A stretch of DNA of 6,006 bases from the NCBI GenBank assembly GCA_019242435.1, contig JAFAVN010000594.1:1-6006 (forward strand). The letters are read 5' to 3'. Both the position numbers and the translations under genes were made by a program. Below the pieces are notes generated by a model. That model searched no databases. It was not told the DNA's origin and saw nothing but the letters and a program-made list of their open reading frames with translations. Source of the DNA: Verrucomicrobiota bacterium. GTDB taxonomy: Bacteria; Verrucomicrobiota; Verrucomicrobiia; Chthoniobacterales; JAFAMB01. Below, piece after piece: positions 1-4,810 of the stretch; the stretch's first letter is position 1, and each line of letters begins with the position of its first letter.

Positions 1-1
1 G

Positions 2-307
2 ATGCGGAGTCGTTGCCAGACGCTGTTGGATCAGATCGGTGGCAGCCCTGCTCGGCTCTGGCAATGGACGGATATCTTAGCGACACCAACGCCGAGCCCT
101 ACCTCATCCCCTGCACCGTCACCGATAGCGTCTCCGTCAGGTAGCCCCAATAGCCTAACCAGTTCCAGCCCAACACCAACTATCTCTCCTTCTCTAGGCC
201 CCACCAGCACGCCAACCCCCAGCTCTACTGCTCCTATCCCCACTGCCTCCCTGAAATCTCCCACTCCCAAGCACCATCAAGGAGAATCTAATTCGAACGG
301 TGATTGA
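2..307 (+). CDS. C-terminal part of an unrecognised protein with a Pro/Ser/Thr-rich tail (5' end probably outside window)
   Basis: An open frame enters at the left edge and ends at TGA 305-307. The first ATG is at base 2 and the frame is not closed upstream, so the true start is probably outside the window. Residues 1-26 look like ordinary folded protein, with a motif reading ARLWQWTD near residues 17-24. From about residue 27 to 90 the chain is almost only Pro, Ser, Thr and Ala in TPTPSP-like steps. It ends in a short polar segment with KHHQGES. Such tails usually act as flexible linkers or surface-exposed, possibly glycosylated, extensions in secreted or envelope proteins; that role is inference. 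The regular Pro spacing and the Trp/Arg-containing start favour this frame over the Gly/Val-rich frame on the opposite strand. I do not recognise the folded part, so no function is given. Confidence 0.5.
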   Translation: MRSRCQTLLDQIGGSPARLWQWTDILATPTPSPTSSPAPSPIASPSGSPNSLTSSSPTPTISPSLGPTSTPTPSSTAPIPTASLKSPTPKHHQGESNSNGD

Positions 308-386
308 TCCGGCCGGCCCAAAGTTCAATGTCCGCGTTCTCCGCCTTCCCGCGGTGTCCTCGACAATCGGGTCGTAGTTCACTAGG

Positions 387-398
387 TTAATAATAAAG
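387..398 (+). promoter_or_regulatory. Possible -10 region immediately before the Rrf2-type gene
   Basis: TAATAA at 388-393 lies 5 bases before the ATG at 399, in a locally AT-rich stretch. A weak -35-like TCGACA is at 360-365, but the spacing is about 22 bases, which is too long for a good match. No Shine-Dalgarno sequence precedes the ATG. If this -10 is used, transcription would start at or next to the start codon and give a leaderless mRNA. This rests on composition and position only. Confidence 0.25.
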
Positions 399-815
399 AT
401 GGCCACTTGCCGGTTCGCGTTTGCGGTTCATGTGCTAACGGTTCTTGCTCAGCACAAGACGAGATGTTCGTCGTCGGCCAGTTTGGCGCGTACCGTGAAT
501 ACCAACCCGGTGGTCATTCGGCGCCTGCTGGTCGACCTGCAGAATGCCGGTCTAATTCGCACCTTACGCGGACCTCAAGGCGGAGCTGTCCTTGCCAAAC
601 GGCCGGAAAAAATCTCGCTCCGCCAAGTGCATTCCGCGGTAGAATCACCGGAACTTTTTGGTCGCCACCCGAACCCTCCATCCAAGGAGTGCCCTGTCGG
701 GCAGAAAATCGAAAGCGTTTTAGGCTATGTGGAATCAAGAGCAGCTCGGTCCCTCTCTCGCGAGCTGCAAGCCATCTCGCTAGCGGATATTGTTCGCCGG
801 GTCCAGCGGACTTGA
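399..815 (+). CDS. Rrf2-family winged helix-turn-helix transcriptional regulator (YwnA-like, no Fe-S cysteine triad)
   Basis: The 138-residue product has the length and layout of Rrf2 regulators, which bind DNA as dimers. Residues 5-18 match the family's first helix (RFAFAVHVLTVLAQ). Residues 24-50 form the helix-turn-helix: SSASLARTVNTNP, then VVIRRLLVDLQNAGLI with the recognition helix. Residues 54-74 form the wing, with the typical RGPQGGAVLAKRPEKISL. After the wing comes LRQVHSAVE and then CPVGQKIESVL (residues 98-108), a signature I associate with the YwnA-like branch. IscR/NsrR-type members carry three spaced cysteines here; this protein has only Cys98, so it is unlikely to hold a 2Fe-2S cluster. 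It may sense through a single thiol or another ligand (inference). ATG 399 is the only ATG after the in-frame TAG at 375-377. The next gene, a protease, begins 55 bp downstream, and a dyad in that gap is a candidate binding site. Confidence 0.88.
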   Translation: MATCRFAFAVHVLTVLAQHKTRCSSSASLARTVNTNPVVIRRLLVDLQNAGLIRTLRGPQGGAVLAKRPEKISLRQVHSAVESPELFGRHPNPPSKECPVGQKIESVLGYVESRAARSLSRELQAISLADIVRRVQRT

Positions 816-843
816 TTTGTAATAAATACAGTTACATATTACT
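813..843 (+). promoter_or_regulatory. AT-rich promoter-like segment with a perfect dyad; candidate Rrf2 operator
   Basis: The gap between the regulator and the protease is clearly richer in A/T than its surroundings. GTAATA at 819-824 and TATTAC at 837-842 form a perfect 6+6 inverted repeat with a 12-base spacer. A second, offset pair, TGTAA at 818-822 and TTACA at 832-836, overlaps it. A -35-like TTGATT at 813-818 overlaps the regulator's stop codon, and CATATT at 835-840 could be a -10 at 16-base spacing. The dyad therefore covers the promoter core, as expected for repression. Assignment to the neighbouring Rrf2 protein is inferred from adjacency. Confidence 0.4.
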
Positions 844-852
844 CAACCTCTC

Positions 853-861
853 AGGAGGAGG
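853..861 (+). promoter_or_regulatory. Strong ribosome binding site of the HtrA-like gene
   Basis: AGGAGGAGG contains two overlapping Shine-Dalgarno cores. The second, GGAGG at 857-861, ends 9 bases before ATG 871, a good spacing. It fixes the start of the protease gene, because no other ATG is in frame after the TAA at 823-825. It is the best ribosome binding site in the window; most other genes here have weak or none. Confidence 0.8.
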
Positions 862-870
862 TTCGTTAAA

Positions 871-1899
871 ATGTTGACCAACTATTTTATCGCTCCGGCT
901 TTGGCTTCTGGGGAAAATAACCGCGACGAACCCGTTGTCGGGCAAGCCAACCAAGGCACGGATGATTCTTTGCTCGACAGCTATTCTCATACGGTCAGTT
1001 CAGTGGTCAGCCGGGTTGCGCCTGCCGTAGTAAATATCCACGTCAAAACCGCTAACCGCGGCCGGCGTGGTGAAGGTAACGGCAGCGGTTTCTTTGTTAC
1101 GCCGGACGGCTTTGTTCTAACCAATAGCCACGTGGTGCACGGTGCTGAACAAATCGAAGTGACTTTGGCTGACGCCCGGACGATGCCGGCAAAAATAGTC
1201 GGAGAAGATCCGGAGACTGATATCGCTATTTTACGCATTGGTGCCAACCAGCTAACCAGCTTGCCATTTGCTGACTCCAAGAAATTGCGGGTTGGCCAGA
1301 TCGCGATCGCGATCGGGAATCCATATGGCTTCCAGCAATCGGTTACAGCGGGAGTGGTCAGTGCGCTTGGCCGCTCGATGCGGGCTGAATCAGGTCGCCT
1401 GATGGACGATATTTTGCAGACTGACGCCGCCCTCAACCCAGGCAATTCAGGCGGGCCATTAGTCAACTCCAGAGGTGAGGTAATTGGAGTTAACACTGCG
1501 GTCATCCTACCCGCACAAGGTCTCTGCTTTGCGATTGCATCGAATACCGCTCAGCTCGTGGCAGGTTGGCTCATTAAAGACGGAAAGATCCGCCGAAGTT
1601 ACCTTGGGCTTGCCGGGCAGAATATTAAACTGCACCCACGCATCGTCCGTTTCCATCGGCTTGCCCAGGAATCTGGTGTGTCGATCGCCGGCCTTGAACC
1701 GGACGGCCCGGCCGATAGCTCCGGACTCCAAGAAGGTGATATCGTGATTTCCTTCAAGGGAAGTCCGATCGCGTCTATCGATGATCTGCACCGGTTGCTT
1801 GTGGGAGAAGAGATCGGAAAGCGCTCGGTCCTTACGGTATTGCGTGGTCCGGAAATGATCGATTTCATGCTCACACCCCAGGAGCTGCCGCGGATTTAA
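871..1899 (+). CDS. HtrA/DegP-like S1C serine protease with one C-terminal PDZ domain
   Basis: This 342-residue protein has the chymotrypsin-fold protease domain of the HtrA family, which degrades or refolds damaged proteins, usually in the cell envelope. The catalytic triad is complete: His87 in TNSHVV, Asp117 in DPETDIAIL and Ser193 in LNPGNSGGPL. Other family marks are GSGFFVTPDGFVLTN (residues 71-85), AIGNPYGF (147-154) and SVTAGVVSALGR (157-168). A single PDZ domain covers about residues 240-335, with SGVSIAGLEPDGPADSSGLQ and a GDIVISF strand. Classical HtrA proteins begin with a signal peptide or membrane anchor. Here the first 40 residues hold only a short nonpolar patch (YFIAPALA, residues 5-12) with no basic residue before it, so export is uncertain. 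The start is fixed by the AGGAGG site and by an in-frame stop upstream. The Rrf2-type gene upstream may regulate it. At about 340 residues it fits one-PDZ HtrA proteins such as DegS rather than two-PDZ DegP. Confidence 0.93.
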   Translation: MLTNYFIAPALASGENNRDEPVVGQANQGTDDSLLDSYSHTVSSVVSRVAPAVVNIHVKTANRGRRGEGNGSGFFVTPDGFVLTNSHVVHGAEQIEVTLADARTMPAKIVGEDPETDIAILRIGANQLTSLPFADSKKLRVGQIAIAIGNPYGFQQSVTAGVVSALGRSMRAESGRLMDDILQTDAALNPGNSGGPLVNSRGEVIGVNTAVILPAQGLCFAIASNTAQLVAGWLIKDGKIRRSYLGLAGQNIKLHPRIVRFHRLAQESGVSIAGLEPDGPADSSGLQEGDIVISFKGSPIASIDDLHRLLVGEEIGKRSVLTVLRGPEMIDFMLTPQELPRI

Positions 1900-1906
1900 A
1901 TCGCGG
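1888..1906. repeat. Near-perfect palindrome over the protease stop codon
   Basis: CCGCG (1888-1892) and CGCGG (1902-1906) flank the palindrome ATTTAAAT (1894-1901), with one unpaired G at 1893. The TAA stop at 1897-1899 lies at the centre. As RNA it could form a short GC-rich stem, but no T-run follows, so it is not a convincing intrinsic terminator. It may be chance. Confidence 0.3.
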
Positions 1907-1940
1907 TAAGGGGAACTTCGTGCTCGTACCACTCCTTGGG

Positions 1941-1964
1941 GTATTGGAGTATTGGACTATTGGA
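1941..1964. repeat. Three tandem 8-mers (GTATTGGA type) in the protease-rpiB gap
   Basis: The unit GTATTGGA occurs at 1941-1948 and 1949-1956, and CTATTGGA at 1957-1964. It is part of the 266-base gap 1900-2165, which holds no convincing gene. The same gap contains a 9-mer array at 2062-2088. The repeats create a spurious frame rich in Gly, Tyr, Trp, Ser and Ile, which I do not call as a gene. Confidence 0.75.
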
Positions 1965-2061
1965 AGCGTTAGGCCGGTTTCGTTCTCGTCCCTCGAAAGG
2001 GGCACATGGACACAGCAAACCGAGCGTCCAAAGAATTCATCCAATGGATGGCGTCTACGCT

Positions 2062-2088
2062 GTCCACCTCGTCCACTCTGTCCATCTT
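2062..2088. repeat. Three tandem degenerate 9-mers (GTCCAYYYY type)
   Basis: GTCCACCTC, GTCCACTCT and GTCCATCTT follow each other directly at 2062-2070, 2071-2079 and 2080-2088. ATGGACA at 2006-2012 is the exact reverse complement of TGTCCAT at 2079-2085, so a long-range pairing around about 66 bases is possible. The unit resembles the 9-mers at 3161-3214. The rest of the 1900-2165 gap shows nothing recognisable. Confidence 0.65.
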
Positions 2089-2165
2089 TACCGCTCGATT
2101 CTGATTCAGCGTCGCCTGCTGAAAAATCATTGATCAGAATCGATCCTCATCCAAGAGTTGCGCTT

Positions 2166-2615
2166 ATGACAATCTCGATTGGTTCTGACCACGCCGGCTT
2201 TCGTTACAAAGAGAAAATCAAAGAGATGCTGACCAAAGAAGGTCACCAGGTTTTGGATTTCGGAACCGACTCCGAAGAACCCTGCGATTATCCGCTTTTT
2301 ATCAGGCCGGCGGCGGAAGCGGTCGCGCGGGGTCAGGCAGAGCGCGGAATTGTCCTTGGAGGGTCCGGGAACGGTGAGGCCATTACCGCCAATCGAATTC
2401 CGGGTATACGCTGCGGACTCTGTTGGAACGAGCAGGTAGCCCGTTGGCACCGGCTACATAACGACGGCAACGTACTTTCTCTCGGGCAGCGAACTATCTC
2501 CGAAGAAGAAGCATTGGCAATCGTCAAAGTATGGCTGGAAACACCGTTTGAAGGCGGACGGCACGTGCGCCGAATTTATTTGATTGATCACCCCGAAGCA
2601 GCGGTGGCCTCCTAG
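2166..2615 (+). CDS. rpiB: Ribose-5-phosphate isomerase B (RpiB/LacAB family)
   Basis: The enzyme interconverts ribose 5-phosphate and ribulose 5-phosphate in the non-oxidative pentose phosphate pathway, in the cytoplasm. The 149-residue product starts with the family motif GSDHAG (residues 6-11), followed by GHQVLDFG (26-33) and CDYP (40-43). The active-site loop reads GGSGNGEAITANR (65-77). In E. coli-type RpiB this loop carries a catalytic Cys (CGTGIG form). Here the loop has the GSGNGE form known from mycobacterial RpiB, where the Glu acts as the base, so Glu71 is the likely catalytic residue. HNDGNVLSLGQR (about 98-109) is the conserved later segment. ATG 2166 has a weak AAGAG site at 2153-2157. 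The frame is open back to 1920, but that extension has no similarity to the family and runs through repeats, so I reject it. The TPR gene follows after 7 bp. Confidence 0.9.
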   Translation: MTISIGSDHAGFRYKEKIKEMLTKEGHQVLDFGTDSEEPCDYPLFIRPAAEAVARGQAERGIVLGGSGNGEAITANRIPGIRCGLCWNEQVARWHRLHNDGNVLSLGQRTISEEEALAIVKVWLETPFEGGRHVRRIYLIDHPEAAVAS

Positions 2616-2622
2616 CTTGTAA

Positions 2623-3090
2623 ATGAGTTTTGAACAGCAAATCCGAGCGGCAGAAGGGTACTTGGAGCTCGGCATGTATAACGAAGCCCTGCTGGAACTG
2701 GATCAGATCTTACCGGCTGATCAAGATCGCCTTGAGAGTTTACGGATGCGTGTCCAGGTCCTCCTTCAGATTCGAGACTGGAAAACCGGTCTCAAGCTAA
2801 GCTTACGCGCCGCCGATCTGTTTCCCCAGGAGAGTTACGGCTTCATTCATGCCGCCTTTTGCCTGCACGAAATGGGCCAGACGCAAGAAGCCAAGGAAAA
2901 ATTATTGGGCGGACCTCCCTCGATGCTCGAGGAACCTATTTATTACTATAACCTTGGATGCTACGAAACCGTGTTAGGCAACTTGGATCAGGCTAAAGCC
3001 TACTTGCGCGCGAGCTTCCGTCTTAATAAAGGCTTCCGGGAAATCGCCCGTCAGGATCCCGATCTCGCCCCGATTCGTGACGAACTCTGA
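2623..3090 (+). CDS. Small TPR-repeat protein of unknown function
   Basis: The 155-residue product is all-helical in appearance and made of tetratricopeptide-like repeats, which usually mediate protein-protein contacts. Clear units are residues 7-30 (EGYLELGMYNEALLELDQIL) and about 107-138 (YYYNLGCYETVLGNLDQAKAYL); two weaker units at about 40-72 and 75-102 lie between them, the second containing LHEMGQTQEAKEKLL. There is no signal peptide, membrane segment or additional domain, so a soluble cytoplasmic adaptor is the simplest reading. It begins 7 bp after rpiB in the same direction and is probably co-transcribed with it. I see no strong ribosome binding site, so coupling to rpiB translation is plausible. 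A specific partner cannot be named from sequence. Confidence 0.82.
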   Translation: MSFEQQIRAAEGYLELGMYNEALLELDQILPADQDRLESLRMRVQVLLQIRDWKTGLKLSLRAADLFPQESYGFIHAAFCLHEMGQTQEAKEKLLGGPPSMLEEPIYYYNLGCYETVLGNLDQAKAYLRASFRLNKGFREIARQDPDLAPIRDEL

Positions 3091-3097
3091 ACCGCTT

Positions 3098-3250
3098 ACG
3101 GTTCATAGTTCACCGTTCGCAGTTCACGGTTCCCGGTTTCAATGAGATCTATGACGCCAATTTGACCTATCTAACCGATTTGACCTATCTAACCGATTTG
3201 ACCTGTCCGATCCACCGCCCAGCGCTCCCAACTGTAAACTGCGAACCGTG
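3098..3250. repeat. Intergenic element: inverted 7-mer arrays flanking a 9/18-mer tandem array
   Basis: The left part (3098-3139) consists of six direct degenerate heptamers of ACGGTTC type. The right part (3228-3248) holds three heptamers of the same type in reverse complement. The best matching arms are CACCGTTCGCAGTTCAC (3111-3127) and the reverse complement of 3234-3250, identical at 15 of 17 positions. Between them lies a tandem array of 18-mers (separate entry). The element begins 7 bases after the TPR stop and ends 11 bases before the next start codon, so it nearly fills the 171-base gap. I see no open frame or clear terminator in it. Confidence 0.7.
3161..3214. repeat. Tandem 18-mer array made of alternating 9-mers
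   Basis: TTTGACCTATCTAACCGA occurs at 3161-3178 and exactly again at 3179-3196; a diverged copy begins at 3197. Each 18-mer divides into two related 9-mers, TTTGACCTA and TCTAACCGA, which agree at 6 of 9 positions, giving about six 9-mers up to 3214. There are no unique spacers, so it is not CRISPR. Rotated to start at GACC, the unit resembles the GTCCA 9-mers at 2062-2088. Confidence 0.8.
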
Positions 3251-3261
3251 AATCAGCACCT

Positions 3262-4398
3262 GTGGACGCATCCCGCCTGACCGCTTTTTTTGAAGAAAAC
3301 TTCACCAGGTACGACGAGCTGGGTGCTTCAGTCTGCATCTGGCATCAAGGCGAAATTGGGTTGTCGCTCGGCGGTGGGTTCTGGGATCGGCAAAAAAACC
3401 GAAAATGGACAACCGAGACTCCGGTTCTAATCTGGTCCGCCACGAAAGCCTTGGCTTCCACCTGCCTGCTGCATCTTTGTGATCGCGAAAACATCACGCT
3501 GTCTCGCCATGTTGCCGAGTTTTGGCCGGAATACGCGAAGAACGGGAAAGCTGAAACTACGTTGTCTCACATTCTTTCACATCAAGCTGGTCAACCTGCA
3601 TTGCGAGAAGCCGATGTAAAAGTTTTGGACCACGAAGAAGTAGCGCGCGTTCTGGAAAGGCAGGAGCCGTTTTGGCAGCCGGGCGCATTTCACGGGTATC
3701 ACGCCAGAACCTATGGATTCCTGGTGGACGAACTCATCCGGCGCATCGCGGGCATTCACGTTGGCCAATATTTTCGAGATATTTTCGGGAACCCCCTCAG
3801 GCTCGATCTGTGGATCGGAATACCTCGGGAACTGGCCGAGGATGTCGCGCCTATCCAGGCGCCGCGTAAGGCTAACGACCGGCCTGAAGAAGAACCATTC
3901 TATAAAGCCCTCGCCGATCCCGCTTCTCTCACTCGGCAAGCGTTTTCAACACCGGTAGGGCTCCCGGCTCCTTCCCAGATGAATCGATTGGAAGTTCGTA
4001 CTCATGTTCTGCCGTCTTTCGGCGGGATTGGGACTGCAGAATCGTTGGCCAAATTTTATTATCGAACGTTTTGCGAGCCCAACTACTTCAGCCGCGAACG
4101 GATTCAGCAGATCTCGGCAACCGTTGCATCCGGTATTGATCAGATACTGAAGATACCTACCGCGTTCTCGAGCGGTTTCATGAAAGATCCGGTTGCCGAC
4201 AATGGCGATAAGTTAAGGCAGCTGTTCGGACCTTCCGCGTCCGCCTTCGGCCAACCGGGGGCCGGTGGCAGCCACGCGTTTGCCGATCCAGAAAACGAAA
4301 TGGCGTTTGCGTATGTTATGAACCAGATGGAACCAGGAGTATTCCCCAACCCGAAGTCATTAAGGCTCGTCCGGTCGGCATATGATCAACGCGTTTAG
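3262..4398 (+). CDS. Beta-lactamase-fold serine hydrolase (class C / EstB-like esterase family)
   Basis: The 378-residue product belongs to the serine hydrolases related to class C beta-lactamases and DD-peptidases, whose members cleave esters, amides or D-amino peptides. The nucleophile motif SxxK is Ser59-Ala-Thr-Lys62 in VLIWSATKALAST. The second motif is Tyr146 in FHGYHARTYGFLVDELI. The third, KTG-like, box is probably GAGGS at 333-337, followed by the strand MAFAYVMNQM. LSHILSHQAGQP (about 101-112) is also typical of the family. No signal peptide is visible, which favours an intracellular esterase-like enzyme over a periplasmic beta-lactamase; the substrate cannot be read from sequence. 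The start is GTG 3262: an in-frame TAA lies at 3235-3237 and no ATG intervenes. No ribosome binding site is visible, because the inverted-heptamer element reaches to 3250. Its end overlaps the next gene by 17 bases. Confidence 0.88.
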   Translation: MDASRLTAFFEENFTRYDELGASVCIWHQGEIGLSLGGGFWDRQKNRKWTTETPVLIWSATKALASTCLLHLCDRENITLSRHVAEFWPEYAKNGKAETTLSHILSHQAGQPALREADVKVLDHEEVARVLERQEPFWQPGAFHGYHARTYGFLVDELIRRIAGIHVGQYFRDIFGNPLRLDLWIGIPRELAEDVAPIQAPRKANDRPEEEPFYKALADPASLTRQAFSTPVGLPAPSQMNRLEVRTHVLPSFGGIGTAESLAKFYYRTFCEPNYFSRERIQQISATVASGIDQILKIPTAFSSGFMKDPVADNGDKLRQLFGPSASAFGQPGAGGSHAFADPENEMAFAYVMNQMEPGVFPNPKSLRLVRSAYDQRV

Positions 4399-4810
4399 CA
4401 CGACTTTTTCGATCGAAACTCGCGGGATTGGAACCTACGAGATCACCGGTAAGATCCGGGATCTCGTCGCTGCATCGGGCGTCAAAACGGGTGTGGCGAC
4501 CATCTTGGTGAAACATACCAGTGCTAGCTTGCTCTTCTTTGAAAATGCGGATCCGACGGCGCGGAGAGATCTTGAGGAATTTCTTCGCCGGTTAGTGCCG
4601 GAAAGCATTAGCTATTTTTCCCATACCCTCGAGGGACCCGACGACATGCCTAGCCATATTCGCATGGCGTTGACCCGGACTTCTGAAAGCGTTCCGGTGC
4701 TGGACGGCTCTCTGCAGCTGGGGACCTGGCAGGGCTTGTTCTTGTATGAACATCGCCGCCATCCCGCCCAAAGAACAGTCGCGGTGAGTGTATTGGGAGA
4801 GGTCGAATGA
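4382..4810 (+). CDS. yjbQ: YjbQ / UPF0047 family protein (secondary thiamine-phosphate synthase-like)
   Basis: This 142-residue protein matches the small, widespread YjbQ family in full length. Members of the family have been reported to have weak thiamine-phosphate synthase activity; the true role is not settled. Conserved marks are HTSAS at 45-49, ENADP at 54-58 followed by RRDLEEF, the HTLEGPDDMPSHI block at 81-93, GTWQG at 114-118 and EHR at 123-125. The His, Glu and Asp residues in these blocks line the family's presumed metal or phosphate site. One change is visible: the family often has Asn before the Glu of ENADP (NEN type), and here it is Phe53. No signal peptide is seen. The gene starts inside the serine hydrolase gene and its TGA overlaps the ATG of the phosphoesterase, so translation is probably coupled on both sides. 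Confidence 0.92.
   Translation: MINAFSTTFSIETRGIGTYEITGKIRDLVAASGVKTGVATILVKHTSASLLFFENADPTARRDLEEFLRRLVPESISYFSHTLEGPDDMPSHIRMALTRTSESVPVLDGSLQLGTWQGLFLYEHRRHPAQRTVAVSVLGEVE

Noticed and set aside
31..270. Minus-strand Gly/Val-rich frame opposite the Pro/Ser/Thr tail
   Set aside because: It is the mirror of a repetitive + strand frame, has no ribosome binding site and no recognisable domain.
332..354. CCGCG...CGCGG stem before the Rrf2 gene as a terminator
   Set aside because: The stem is only 5 bp with a 13-base loop and no T-run follows.
407..877. Second frame of 156 codons across the Rrf2 gene and into the protease gene
   Set aside because: It is an overlapping frame with random composition; the Rrf2 frame carries a full domain signature.
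1300..1318. GCGATCGC octamer resembling the cyanobacterial HIP1 repeat
   Set aside because: A single occurrence noticed inside a coding region (Ile-Ala-Ile-Ala codons); HIP1 is abundant where it is real, and nothing else suggests a cyanobacterium.
987..1505. Minus-strand frame of 172 codons inside the protease gene
   Set aside because: It is antisense to the clearly coding HtrA domain and has no motif of its own.
1936..2133. A 65-codon + frame in the protease-rpiB gap
   Set aside because: Its sequence is produced by the 8-mer and 9-mer repeats (Tyr-Trp-Ser-Ile and His-Leu-Val-His steps); there is no ribosome binding site and no family resemblance.
1920..2165. N-terminal extension of RpiB back to 1920
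   Set aside because: The GSDHAG motif is always close to the N-terminus in this family, and the extension runs through repeat DNA with Trp/Pro/Arg-rich nonsense composition; ATG 2166 fits.
3161..3214. CRISPR array
   Set aside because: The units are directly adjacent with no spacers, and no cas genes are present.
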